NCBI RefSeq assembly: GCF_001425355.1
Contig: NZ_LMQN01000015.1
Coordinates: forward strand, 233,862 to 297,861
DNA length: 64,000 bases
Direction: 5' to 3'
Origin: Chryseobacterium sp. Leaf405
Lineage (GTDB): Bacteria; Bacteroidota; Bacteroidia; Flavobacteriales; Weeksellaceae
Position 1 is the first letter of the stretch. Each line of letters begins with the position of its first letter. Shown piece by piece: positions 54,301 through 60,899 of the stretch. The translations under genes were made by a program, and so were the position numbers. Below the pieces are notes generated by a model. That model made no database searches, was not told where the DNA came from, and saw only the letters and a list, made by a program, of their open reading frames with translations.

Positions 54301-55162
54301 TCCGAGCTGGACAACGGTTACAGTTTCTACAAATACATATACAATAACGGGTCTTTTAGAATTGACTCAATACGAAATGCAGGTAGCCAATATATGTGGA
54401 GGAACTCCTGGAAATTATACATTACCATATTTCTTTACAACACCTACAGTGGTATACTGCCAAATGTCTTCAACGACTTTTACAAATTATATTTCTAAAG
54501 TAACTGTAAAACCAAATGGTAAACCTGAAAAGGCTAACGTATCTCTTGCTTCAAGTTACAGTGATTATACTGGTGATAGCACGAAGTTTATCGAAATGAT
54601 TCAAGGTTCATCTGATAACCAGATTACGATTGATAAAAAGGGAACAGGAAATTCAGGTGTCGCAGTTTGGATTGACTTCAACAGAAACGGATATTTTGAT
54701 ATTAATGAAAGAATATTAGTATCCGCACCAAGCACAAATGATGTGGTAAGCGGAACATTCTCTGTACCGTCTGACGCATTCATTAGTTTAGTGGATTTCA
54801 AATATGTAGTGATGAGAGTCGCTTTACAGAAAGACGGAATTCCGGTAAACTGCGCAAACTTCTCGGATGGTGAAGTTGAAGATTACACTGTAAGAATTTC
54901 TAAGCCTATTATTCCAAATGGAATCAATCAGGATGAGATTACTATTTTCCCTAACCCGGTAAAAACAGTTCTTAATGTTAGAAATATCAGTAGAAAAGCA
55001 AACTTTAAGATTTACAATGCAGCGGGACAGGTTGTTGCAACAGGCATTATCCTGAACAATAAGATCGATGTAGGTCAATTAATTAACGGAATTTATGTGA
55101 TTGATATTGATGATACTCAAGGTACGAATCAATCGGCACAGAAGAAATTTATCAAAGAATAA
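51368..55162 (+). CDS. Large repetitive T9SS-secreted surface protein
   Basis: A 1264-residue secreted protein. From ATG 51368 it begins with a normal signal peptide (MKKISTFLVLLLCLLNLGA). Three tandem units of about 270 residues follow, each a MAM/jelly-roll-like domain (starting PYSQNFTTANDF or a variant, with TNKWxYGSATGN and AxDNI) plus a fibronectin type III-like domain. Three more FN3-like domains come next, then a GEVED-type domain ending FSDGEVEDYTV. The last ~75 residues are a T9SS sorting domain (ITIFPNPVKTVLNVRN, INGIYVIDI, KKFIKE). It is likely an adhesin or surface-layer component; ligand unknown. Confidence 0.88.
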   Translation: MKKISTFLVLLLCLLNLGAIPDVYGQTPAPLPYSQNFTTANDFTLVNGTVTNKWVYGSATGNTGSSLYISNNGTANAYSTSQTSIVHAYRDIAIPAGSTIASFSFDWKAVGESGWDYLRVWLVPNTFTPTVGTNITAATGRFRVGEFGQQSTWQNYSTNTLDISAYATSGVMRLVFEWTNDDLFGTQPPAAVDNINMSIPTCIIPSALAVPTVGTNTATLSWTAPTPTPGVGYEYYLSTTNTAPTNATPGVANAGTTANPAGLTAATTYYWWVRSICSGTDKSLWTAGPSFSTTQVPGTIPYTQNFSTGNDLQLANGTMTNKWAYGSATGNPANSLYISNNNGTANAYTTGTSTSNFVHAFRDLIVPAGTTDAALSFDWKGAGESNWDFLKVWMVPITYVPTAGTAITAGGGRIQVGGNFNQQTTWQSYLNTSLNLSTFATSGLMRLVFEWTNDTTGGTQPPAAIDNINLSIPTCKVPTNIQVVSTGSNIASINWTAPTPAPVGGYQIYMSTTNTPPTVGTLPSYTTTGTTFTLTPLTPLTTYYFWVRSVCAGTDTSFWIAGPSFTTTQIPATIPYIQQFTTGNDLALFNGTQTNKWAYGSATGNTGNSLYISNTTGTTNAYNTSSTSYVHAFRDIAIPAGTTTATFSFDWKGAGESSWDYLRVWLVPASTFTPTPGNQIGAGTGRIQIGNNYNQQTTWQTYFNATQDLSSFAGTTMRLVFEWTNDSGGGTQPPIAIDNINIRICSTATPVVTVVGTPTYNSAVLQWPQDTGGASYIVRYRPQGTGAAWQTVSVAAVPYPQPTNTTTLTGLLSATLYEVEITAVCNGTQGTSSHNTFTTKCDPTPPSVTVTNIGTTSALISWAPVAAGSHYFIRYRLTGSGNAGWGTPIAVPVGSGNSYLLSGLSVYTSYDVEVANMCDTDSTLNPWSNPKVFVTDRTCDIAPPGLTIVNITPTTAEVTWDPLAAATGYVLRYRKVGIPSWTTVTVSTNTYTITGLLELTQYEMQVANICGGTPGNYTLPYFFTTPTVVYCQMSSTTFTNYISKVTVKPNGKPEKANVSLASSYSDYTGDSTKFIEMIQGSSDNQITIDKKGTGNSGVAVWIDFNRNGYFDINERILVSAPSTNDVVSGTFSVPSDAFISLVDFKYVVMRVALQKDGIPVNCANFSDGEVEDYTVRISKPIIPNGINQDEITIFPNPVKTVLNVRNISRKANFKIYNAAGQVVATGIILNNKIDVGQLINGIYVIDIDDTQGTNQSAQKKFIKE
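51461..53600 (+). repeat. Three ~810-base tandem coding repeats
   Basis: Units begin at 51461, 52268 and 53090 (periods 807 and 822 bases). They share long similar stretches such as those encoding TNKWAYGSATGN and LVFEWTND. They are intragenic and could recombine to change adhesin length. Confidence 0.8.
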
Positions 55163-55184
55163 GTAAATAAATTTCAGAATATAA

Positions 55185-55220
55185 AAAATAGGCTCTCAGA
55201 AATGAGAGTCTATTTTTTTT
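55185..55220 (+). terminator. Terminator of the adhesin gene
   Basis: TAGGCTCTCA (55189-55198) pairs with TGAGAGTCTA (55203-55212, one G-T pair) around loop GAAA, followed by a T-run. Confidence 0.9.
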
Positions 55221-55383
55221 GTGATTTTTTAAGAAAAGCGTAAAAGCTGCTAAAATTAATATATTCCGGTTATTTGCTTTGTTTATTGCTTTGTAATGAA
55301 ACATAGGTGTTTTATGCAATCATTAAAAGTGGAGTTAATATGTGAAAATTTGTTAATTAATGAGATTTGTGACGATTATAATT

Positions 55384-55412
55384 TTGTAAAAAAAATACAT
55401 TTCATACATTTG
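55384..55412 (+). promoter_or_regulatory. Consensus promoter of a short transcript
   Basis: TTG (55384-55386), an 18-base spacer and TACATTTG (55405-55412) fit the consensus. A strong terminator follows about 45 bases later with no real gene between. Confidence 0.7.
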
Positions 55413-55416
55413 CAGT

Positions 55417-55488
55417 CACTCATGTTTAATTTGAGTTTTCATGGTTATTAGTTTTTAATCCTCGGAGCAATCCGGGGATTTTTTTTAT
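55417..55488 (+). ncRNA. Candidate small RNA of about 70 bases
   Basis: From the expected start near 55417 to a terminator hairpin AATCCTCGG/CCGGGGATT (55457-55465 and 55472-55480, one G-T pair) with eight T after it. A 5' hairpin ACTCA/TGAGT is possible at 55417-55435. The only ATG frames are 9 and 5 codons. It is a compact promoter-hairpin-terminator unit, probably a small RNA. A tiny leader peptide cannot be excluded, but the next forward gene is far away. Confidence 0.6.
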
Positions 55489-55568
55489 TGATTTAAGTCA
55501 TAAAATTTGATCCGCATAATTTTTAATTTTATACGATACATAACATGTTTATGTCTCAGTACAGTTTG

Positions 55569-55592
55569 CCTCTCGATTCGAGAGGTTTTTTT
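55569..55592 (+). terminator. Further forward-strand terminator without a gene
   Basis: CCTCTCG (55569-55575) pairs with CGAGAGG (55579-55585), followed by seven T. It overlaps the stop of the convergent M15 gene but has no T-run on the reverse strand. It could be a backup for the short transcript just upstream or end a separate one. Confidence 0.75.
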
Positions 55593-56340
55593 ACGATATG
55601 ATTGCAGTAGGATATTCTTTTGAAAATTTTTCCTGAACAAGATTTTCGGTTTCTATTAAGATGTTATCAATATGAGACGGGCTGTACTTAATTCCAAATT
55701 CTGCCAATGCTGCCTGTGTTTTCTTACCAATATTGCCATCGATATTTCCAAGAATTTTTCCGAGTCTTATTAAATTGCATTGAATCATCGCCTGCTTTTG
55801 ATTTTCTTCAAACAAATCAACCTGTACACCCACGGTTAGGATGGCACTTGCAGCAGCGGCTTTATAAGGCGTTAAATTGGTTCCGTTACCATTCAAATAA
55901 TAATTGTAAACGATCTGATGGCTCGCTCTGCATTCGAAATGCCACGCTTCTGATGTACCTTTGTTAGGTTTGTCTATAATGGGAACAACTCCGTATTTTT
56001 TAGCAATTGACCAAAATTCAGATAAAGGAATTTTTATAGCTGATAAATCAAGATCAAACGCTCTTCCAGATTCGTGAAAACTTCCTCCCGGAGGTGGACT
56101 GAATGCTTTTTTCTTACCGGAAATATAATCATTGTGTGATTGCATCTGCATTTCATAGCTCCTGAACAAATCACTTAATATCAACTTTCCACCTTTTGAT
56201 TTAACCTCTTTAGCAATATTAAAAATTGAGGAAAAAGTATCAGGTGTGCATTTAGCCATTCTTTTAGGTAATGGCAATAAATCTCCAAGGCTGTTTTTGT
56301 AAATAGAAAGTATATCTATTGGAAGTAATGGCGTTTTCAT
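55591..56340 (-). CDS. M15-type D,D-carboxypeptidase/endolysin-like protein
   Basis: A 249-residue protein of the M15/VanY-like zinc peptidase fold, which cuts D-Ala or L-Ala/D-Glu bonds in peptidoglycan. The zinc ligands are visible: GGSFHESGRAFDLDL (His and Asp of SxHxxGxAxD) and SEAWHFEC (Glu and His). The C-terminal ~85 residues (VQVDLFEENQKQAMIQCNLI, DGNIGKKTQAALAEFG) resemble a peptidoglycan-binding domain. There is no signal peptide, as in phage endolysins or effectors exported by other routes. No phage genes lie nearby. Confidence 0.85.
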   Translation of the reverse strand: MKTPLLPIDILSIYKNSLGDLLPLPKRMAKCTPDTFSSIFNIAKEVKSKGGKLILSDLFRSYEMQMQSHNDYISGKKKAFSPPPGGSFHESGRAFDLDLSAIKIPLSEFWSIAKKYGVVPIIDKPNKGTSEAWHFECRASHQIVYNYYLNGNGTNLTPYKAAAASAILTVGVQVDLFEENQKQAMIQCNLIRLGKILGNIDGNIGKKTQAALAEFGIKYSPSHIDNILIETENLVQEKFSKEYPTAIIS

Positions 56341-56584
56341 GATGCAGTATTTTGAGTTAGGTGTTTGATAAAATTCACTAGTAAACTCATTAATTTTAAT
56401 TATTACTTTTATATAAATTATTCATGTAAAAATATTTTATATATAATAATTTTCTTATTAAATTGTATTTAATAGTAATTTTTATCGTTGTTAGCTTGGT
56501 CAAATTTACATAATAAATTCATGTAAATGAGATCATTAAAATTTTTAGGAAATTTGCTGAAATAGAAATACGGAATAGGTAGAA

Positions 56585-56620
56585 TAAAAAATCCCTAAAC
56601 TAATAATAGAATAGGGATTT
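56585..56620 (-). terminator. Terminator of tRNA-Cys
   Basis: AAATCCCTA (56589-56597) pairs with TAGGGATTT (56612-56620). The reverse strand then reads into a T-run. Confidence 0.8.
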
Positions 56621-56624
56621 TACG

Positions 56625-56695
56625 AGGTGCCTAGCGGATTCGAACCGCTGTAGATGGTGTTGCAGACCACTGCCTAGCCGCTCGGCCAAAGCACC
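56625..56695 (-). tRNA. tRNA-Cys (GCA)
   Basis: The reverse strand from 56695 folds as a 71-base cloverleaf. The acceptor arm GGTGCTT pairs with AGGCACC (one G-U pair), the anticodon loop CTGCAAC gives anticodon GCA, and the T arm holds GGTTCGAATCC. The discriminator base is U73, the known identity base of tRNA-Cys. CCA is not encoded. It has its own promoter and terminator. The rest of the 56341-56853 gap is AT-rich with nothing else clear. Confidence 0.95.
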
Positions 56696-56718
56696 GTTTT
56701 TACCATTTTTGAGGTGTG

Positions 56719-56747
56719 CAAATATAGTAAAATATATTATTCAACAA
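56719..56747 (-). promoter_or_regulatory. Promoter of tRNA-Cys
   Basis: On the reverse strand TTG (56747-56745), an 18-base spacer and TATATTTG (56726-56719), 24 bases before the mature 5' end. Confidence 0.75.
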
Positions 56748-56853
56748 AATTTTTTTAGACAATTTCTTGTGATTTATTACCTTTTATTCAGCTTATAGAC
56801 TGTCTTTCAGTTAAATAAATATGAGTTTTAAATGGCATAATTTCTTTAGATAT

Positions 56854-58218
56854 TCATATTCCGTTCAGCATCAGTCTTAAAGTAGCATTGGTATCAATAA
56901 CAGCCGTAATGCCTGACGGATTCAAAAGAATTTTGCTGGGTTTAAGATTAAAAACTCTGCCACTCATTTTTAAGCCTTTATAATATTCTTTGTTAAAAGC
57001 TTCTTCAATGCTTTTTTTGGAAGTATTTTCAAGATCCTGAGTTGGAATTCCGTACTCATCTTCGATCATTTTTATAATCTTGCCTTTAAATAATAGAGTA
57101 GCGGTTTTTTGTAAGAAATTCGCTGTTTTCAGATTAAATTTCGTATTCGACAAAACAATTTTTTTCTTCGTTTCATCATACACAGGAATCCCGGAAATAA
57201 AAGCTTTACCGTTTACATAGCCTTCTGTCTGCGCCTCGATCATCACTCTGTCATCAACTCCGTATACTTTTATGTCCGTAATTTTCACTTTCGATCCTCT
57301 CACATCGTAATCCTTATTAAGGAACATATTTCGTGCAATGTTCGTAGCTTCAGAAAAAGGAATATTAGCTGTTGTCTGAAGTGAAAATTTATCAGGTAAA
57401 ACAGAAATAGGGGTAAAGTCTGACGCATTTTTTACAGCAGGTGAAGATGTTGGCTTAGTGCCTGTAAAAGTCTCAGAATATACATCAATGCCAATATCGG
57501 TGTTAATTTGGTTTGCATAAAATTTAAGCGGAGTGATATTTACACTGATCGGGCTTACCTTCAGCCACGTATTATACTCTTCAGATATATTGAAAGGATT
57601 GGCAAAAACATTCCAAGCCATTACCGCATATTGCTGGAAATTTAATTGAGTAGCCAGCTGTTGATCTATTGTTTTACAGAATTTTTCCTGTTGTTCTATC
57701 AAACTTTTTTCAACCAAAGAAGTAATCGGAATCTGTATTCTTCCATAATCCAGCACAGGTTTTTTAACCCAGGTAAAACCATTTGGCTTCGTATAGGTGT
57801 CGATTGTCCAGTTATTTTTAAAATTTAAACTCGTACTGAAAGACATCACCGTTTCAAAAGTTGTATTCTGATAGGTATACAGCCCTAAAGTTCCGATGCC
57901 TTTCTCAGCCCATATTTTCAAAGGAACTTCAATCAGAATATTGTGATTTGTTCCGCCTATAAGCCTTATCGGGTTGGTTTTCCAGACTTTTACTTTAAAT
58001 TGGTCATTGTTGTTATCGGTGTAAGAATCGTCCTGATAAATCAATTCTTTTACCGAAGCATTGATCATATTGCTGATCTCCGAAAGCGGAATGGCCACCG
58101 GCATCGTGATACTGGATTTAACTTTCGGAAAGTTGTAACTTGCCAATTGATTTTCGGGATTATTTTGTCCGAAAATATTGATGAACCCTAATAAAAATAT
58201 TATTTTGATAAATTTCAA
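56854..58218 (-). CDS. DUF4403 family exported protein
   Basis: A 454-residue protein with a signal peptide (MKFIKIIFLLGFINIFGQ) and long beta-rich repeats. SSITMPVAIPLSEISNMINA at the start, IRLIGGTNHNILIEVPLKIW in the first half, and a second similar half (SLQTTANIPFSEATNIARNM) match DUF4403, whose two halves resemble lipid-binding tubular (BPI/SMP-like) folds. The function is unknown; it probably acts in the periplasm or outer membrane. The start is 240 bases downstream of nothing conserved; folB precedes it by 26 bases on the same strand and is likely co-transcribed. Confidence 0.85.
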   Translation of the reverse strand: MKFIKIIFLLGFINIFGQNNPENQLASYNFPKVKSSITMPVAIPLSEISNMINASVKELIYQDDSYTDNNNDQFKVKVWKTNPIRLIGGTNHNILIEVPLKIWAEKGIGTLGLYTYQNTTFETVMSFSTSLNFKNNWTIDTYTKPNGFTWVKKPVLDYGRIQIPITSLVEKSLIEQQEKFCKTIDQQLATQLNFQQYAVMAWNVFANPFNISEEYNTWLKVSPISVNITPLKFYANQINTDIGIDVYSETFTGTKPTSSPAVKNASDFTPISVLPDKFSLQTTANIPFSEATNIARNMFLNKDYDVRGSKVKITDIKVYGVDDRVMIEAQTEGYVNGKAFISGIPVYDETKKKIVLSNTKFNLKTANFLQKTATLLFKGKIIKMIEDEYGIPTQDLENTSKKSIEEAFNKEYYKGLKMSGRVFNLKPSKILLNPSGITAVIDTNATLRLMLNGI

Positions 58219-58244
58219 AGTGTTTTCTTTTTTTAATTAAAGAA

Positions 58245-58613
58245 TTAATTTTCAGGTTTAAAGCTCTGTTCTAGTTCGATGCTTGCACCTCTCATTTCGC
58301 CCTGCATTGGTGGTGCCGTTTTGGTAATTTTTAATTTGATATAAGAAATCTGGCTGAATTTTTCATGAATTTTAGAAATAATTCTTCCCGCAACATGTTC
58401 CAGTAACTTCGACTTCATTTTCATTTCATTGTGGAGGATTTCATTAATATCTGAATAACTTATCGTGTCATTCAGATCGTCTGATTCTGCTGCTTTCCAC
58501 AGATCAGTATGAATTTCGAGATTTAAAATGTAATACGTGCCGATAATATTTTCTTCCGGTAAAACGCCGTGATAGGCATATATTTTCACATCTTCGAGAT
58601 ATATTTTGCTCAT
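58245..58613 (-). CDS. folB: Dihydroneopterin aldolase
   Basis: A 122-residue FolB, which converts 7,8-dihydroneopterin to 6-hydroxymethyl-dihydropterin and glycolaldehyde in folate synthesis. IYLEDVKIYAYHGVLPEENI carries the conserved Tyr/His and Glu region, DTISYSDINEILHNEM is the dimer contact, and LKITKTAPPM holds the catalytic Lys. The length is typical. It leads a short operon with the DUF4403 gene and is divergent from the cysteine-rich peptide genes. Confidence 0.95.
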   Translation of the reverse strand: MSKIYLEDVKIYAYHGVLPEENIIGTYYILNLEIHTDLWKAAESDDLNDTISYSDINEILHNEMKMKSKLLEHVAGRIISKIHEKFSQISYIKLKITKTAPPMQGEMRGASIELEQSFKPEN

Positions 58614-58631
58614 TGTTGATTTTTATCTAAA

Positions 58632-58639
58632 CAAAAGTA
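58632..58639 (-). promoter_or_regulatory. Promoter -7 box of folB
   Basis: The reverse strand reads TACTTTTG, 18 bases before the folB ATG. The forward-strand box TATATTTA (58641-58648, with TTG at 58616-58618) for the peptide genes lies next to it, so the divergent promoters overlap. Confidence 0.55.
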
Positions 58640-58671
58640 TTATATTTAATTACCAAATAAATTAAAATACT

Positions 58672-58854
58672 ATGAAAAATCTTAAAAAATTAAACAGATC
58701 AAATTTAAAAACAATTCAGGAAGGGGCAGGCGATGACTGTCAGATTGATTTAGATTGTGGACCTGCAGGCTGTGCATGGTGTACAGATTTCAAAGGGCGT
58801 AAAATATGTCTTGTCTCTTCAAATTATCCATTTTGTCAGGATATTAATCCATAA
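58672..58854 (+). CDS. Leader-bearing six-cysteine peptide, first of a pair
   Basis: A 60-residue peptide precursor. Residues 1-20 are a basic amphipathic leader (MKNLKKLNRSNLKTIQEGAG) of the bacteriocin-like type found in Chryseobacterium, ending in a GA/GAG site where a double-glycine peptidase could cut. The predicted core of about 40 residues (starting DDCQIDLDC) has six cysteines, an even number that suits three disulfides or thioether rings. No modifying enzyme or C39-peptidase ABC transporter lies in the window, so export would rely on one encoded elsewhere. Function is unknown: a toxin, signal or secreted structural peptide. Confidence 0.82.
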   Translation: MKNLKKLNRSNLKTIQEGAGDDCQIDLDCGPAGCAWCTDFKGRKICLVSSNYPFCQDINP

Positions 58855-58877
58855 TTATACGATTTTAAAACTTAATT

Positions 58878-59090
58878 ATGAAAAATTTAAAAAAGTTAAA
58901 CAGAAGAAATTTAGAACAGATCAATGGAGCGGGAATTCCTCCTATTTCGCACTGTAACGGTTGTCCGACAGGGGCTTTTGGACCTAATGATACTCATTCT
59001 TGTGAAGCATATTGGGCACTTCCGGAAACTTGCAGAAATTGTGTTCTTGTAAATACAGAATGTTTTGTTCCTATTACAATTGATTTATAA
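58878..59090 (+). CDS. Leader-bearing six-cysteine peptide, second of a pair
   Basis: A 70-residue precursor starting 23 bases after the first peptide gene. Its leader MKNLKKLNRRNLEQINGAG is nearly the same as that of its neighbour, while the 51-residue core (starting IPPISHCNGCP) shares no sequence beyond also having six cysteines, two as CNGC and two as CRNC. A shared leader with divergent cores is the pattern of RiPP-like or bacteriocin families made by duplication. A strong terminator follows, so the pair is one transcript. Core function and processing are unknown. Confidence 0.82.
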   Translation: MKNLKKLNRRNLEQINGAGIPPISHCNGCPTGAFGPNDTHSCEAYWALPETCRNCVLVNTECFVPITIDL

Positions 59091-59103
59091 GTTTAAAGCT
59101 AAA

Positions 59104-59134
59104 AGAAAAAAGCACTGTTTTTACAGTGCTTTTG
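59104..59134. terminator. Bidirectional terminator after the peptide pair
   Basis: AAAAGCACTGT (59108-59118) pairs with ACAGTGCTTTT (59123-59133) around TTTT. It also lies at the 3' end of convergent nadA. Confidence 0.9.
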
Positions 59135-59136
59135 AT

Positions 59137-60156
59137 TTATTTTATACTTTTCGAAAGATCAAGCATGGCTTCAATAGGTTTCAAAGCTCTCAATCTTAAA
59201 TCTTCATCAATAAGAATCTCCGGAAGTTCGTATTTCATACATAAATACAGTTTTTCCATTGTATTACGTTTCATGTAGAAACATTCCGAACAGTTACAGC
59301 TTTCGTCAAATACTAAAGCCGGAATCAGTTCTTTGTGTGGAGCACGTTTTCTCATTTCGTGCAGAATTCCTTCTTCTGTTGCAATGATAAATTTCTGACA
59401 ATCTTCCTGTTCAACATAGTTCAGAAGAGCAGAAGTTGATCCGATAAAATGAGCCAGCTTCAATACAGATTCTTCACTTTCCGGGTGTGCAATTAATTTA
59501 GCATCAGGATTATCTGCCATCTGCTGCGCAATTCTCTCCATAGAAAACGCTTCATGTACGATACAGCTTCCGTCCCAAAGAATCATATCACGACCCGTCT
59601 TTTGAGACAAATATCTTCCCAGGTTTTTATCAGGAGCGAAAATAATCGGTCTGTCTTTCGGTAACGCTTCAATCACTGTTTCAGCGTTTGAGCTTGTTAC
59701 GATAATATCACTTTCAGCCTTCGTTTCAGCGTTACAGTTGATGTAAGTTGCGATTAAAGCATTTGGATGCTGCTCACGCATTTTTCTCAAACCTTCTCCT
59801 GAACAGCCGTCTGCCAAAGAACATCCTGCCATGGTGTCGGGAAGAACAACTTTTTTCGTCGGGTTCAGAATTTTTGCTGCTTCTGCCATGAAATGTACTC
59901 CGCAGAATACAATCATATCGGCATTGGTATCTTTTGCCTGTCTCGCCAATTGCAGGGAATCTCCCAGAAAATCAGCAATATCCTGAATTTCTCCAGGTTG
60001 GTAATAATGCGCTAAAATCACCGCATTTTTCTCTTCTTTCAATTTAAGAATAGCCTGTACAAGCTCTTCTCCTTGAGGAATAACCAAATCTTTTATATCC
60101 AGAAATCCTCTTACAGGGATGGCAGATTTAGCTTTTTCTAATGTTTCGGTACTCAT
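59137..60156 (-). CDS. nadA: Quinolinate synthase
   Basis: A 339-residue iron-sulfur enzyme that condenses iminoaspartate with dihydroxyacetone phosphate to quinolinate in NAD synthesis. ILAHYYQPGEIQDIADFLGD is the substrate-binding start. The three cluster cysteines are in IVFCGVHFMAE, MAGCSLADGC and DESCNCSECFYMKRN. Partner nadB is not in the window. It is the last gene after yicC and gmk on the same strand, separated from gmk by an inverted repeat. Confidence 0.96.
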   Translation of the reverse strand: MSTETLEKAKSAIPVRGFLDIKDLVIPQGEELVQAILKLKEEKNAVILAHYYQPGEIQDIADFLGDSLQLARQAKDTNADMIVFCGVHFMAEAAKILNPTKKVVLPDTMAGCSLADGCSGEGLRKMREQHPNALIATYINCNAETKAESDIIVTSSNAETVIEALPKDRPIIFAPDKNLGRYLSQKTGRDMILWDGSCIVHEAFSMERIAQQMADNPDAKLIAHPESEESVLKLAHFIGSTSALLNYVEQEDCQKFIIATEEGILHEMRKRAPHKELIPALVFDESCNCSECFYMKRNTMEKLYLCMKYELPEILIDEDLRLRALKPIEAMLDLSKSIK

Positions 60157-60180
60157 ATCAACCTCAATGTTTTTTGATTG

Positions 60181-60266
60181 TAGAAGTTAGATTTTAGAAA
60201 TTAGAATTTAGTTTTTAATACAGAGTGTACCAGCATTTTTTACTAACTTCTAATCTCTAACTTCTA
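60181..60266. repeat. Inverted repeat reaching into the 3' end of gmk
   Basis: The left arm (60181-60204) and right arm (60243-60266), 24 bases each, are complementary at about 21 positions. Each arm itself contains near-repeats of TAGAAGTTAGA. The right arm overlaps the last codons and stop of gmk (stop at 60257-60259). Confidence 0.75.
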
Positions 60267-60829
60267 GTTTCTTCTATAAAATTTTTTATTAAACTTTCTA
60301 TTTCTTTTTTTGCAATATCTAAATCGGAATTAATCACGATTTTATCAAATTCTTTGGCATAAGATAGTTCTTCTTCTGCCTTTTCTACACGTGTTTTGAT
60401 CGTTTCTGCATCATCCGTACCTCTTGAAATCAATCTTCGTTCCAATTCCTCAATGGAAGGCGGTTCAATGAAAATTGACAGCGCTTTTTCTCCAAAATAT
60501 TTTTTTAAGGAAATTCCGCCTTTCACATCAACATCGAAAATGACCACTTTTTCCTGATTCCAGATTTTTTCGACTTCAGATTTCAACGTTCCATAATATT
60601 TATCAGTATAAACCTCTTCAAATTCTACAAAAGCATCTTCCGAAATTTTCTGTCTGAATTCATCAGGATTTAAAAAATGATAATCCACCGCATGAACTTC
60701 ACTTCCTCTCGGCTGTCTCGTTGTGCATGAAATCGAGAACTGCAGTTCGTTAAAAACTTCCAGAGAATGTTTTACTAATGTCGTTTTTCCGCTTCCTGAC
60801 GGTGCTGAAAATATGATAACCTTATTCAT
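60257..60829 (-). CDS. gmk: Guanylate kinase
   Basis: A 190-residue kinase that phosphorylates GMP to GDP. The P-loop APSGSGKT is at residues 9-16; SISCTTRQPRGSEVHAVDYH binds GMP; IFDVDVKGGISLKKYF is the Walker B region; and IFIEPPSIEELERRL is conserved. The final residues (TRS) and stop lie inside an inverted repeat, so the repeat may have altered the natural C-terminus. It is downstream of yicC, a common bacterial pairing. Confidence 0.97.
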   Translation of the reverse strand: MNKVIIFSAPSGSGKTTLVKHSLEVFNELQFSISCTTRQPRGSEVHAVDYHFLNPDEFRQKISEDAFVEFEEVYTDKYYGTLKSEVEKIWNQEKVVIFDVDVKGGISLKKYFGEKALSIFIEPPSIEELERRLISRGTDDAETIKTRVEKAEEELSYAKEFDKIVINSDLDIAKKEIESLIKNFIEETRS

Positions 60830-60899
60830 AAATGATAAGAGATAAATTATAATTGATTTAATTCAACTTTTTACTTTTAACCTGGCTCTTTTTCTTTAC

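Noticed and set aside
58757..58957. 66-residue forward ORF overlapping both cysteine-rich peptide genes
   Set aside because: A frame-shifted shadow; the in-frame leaders of the two peptides are clearly the coded products.
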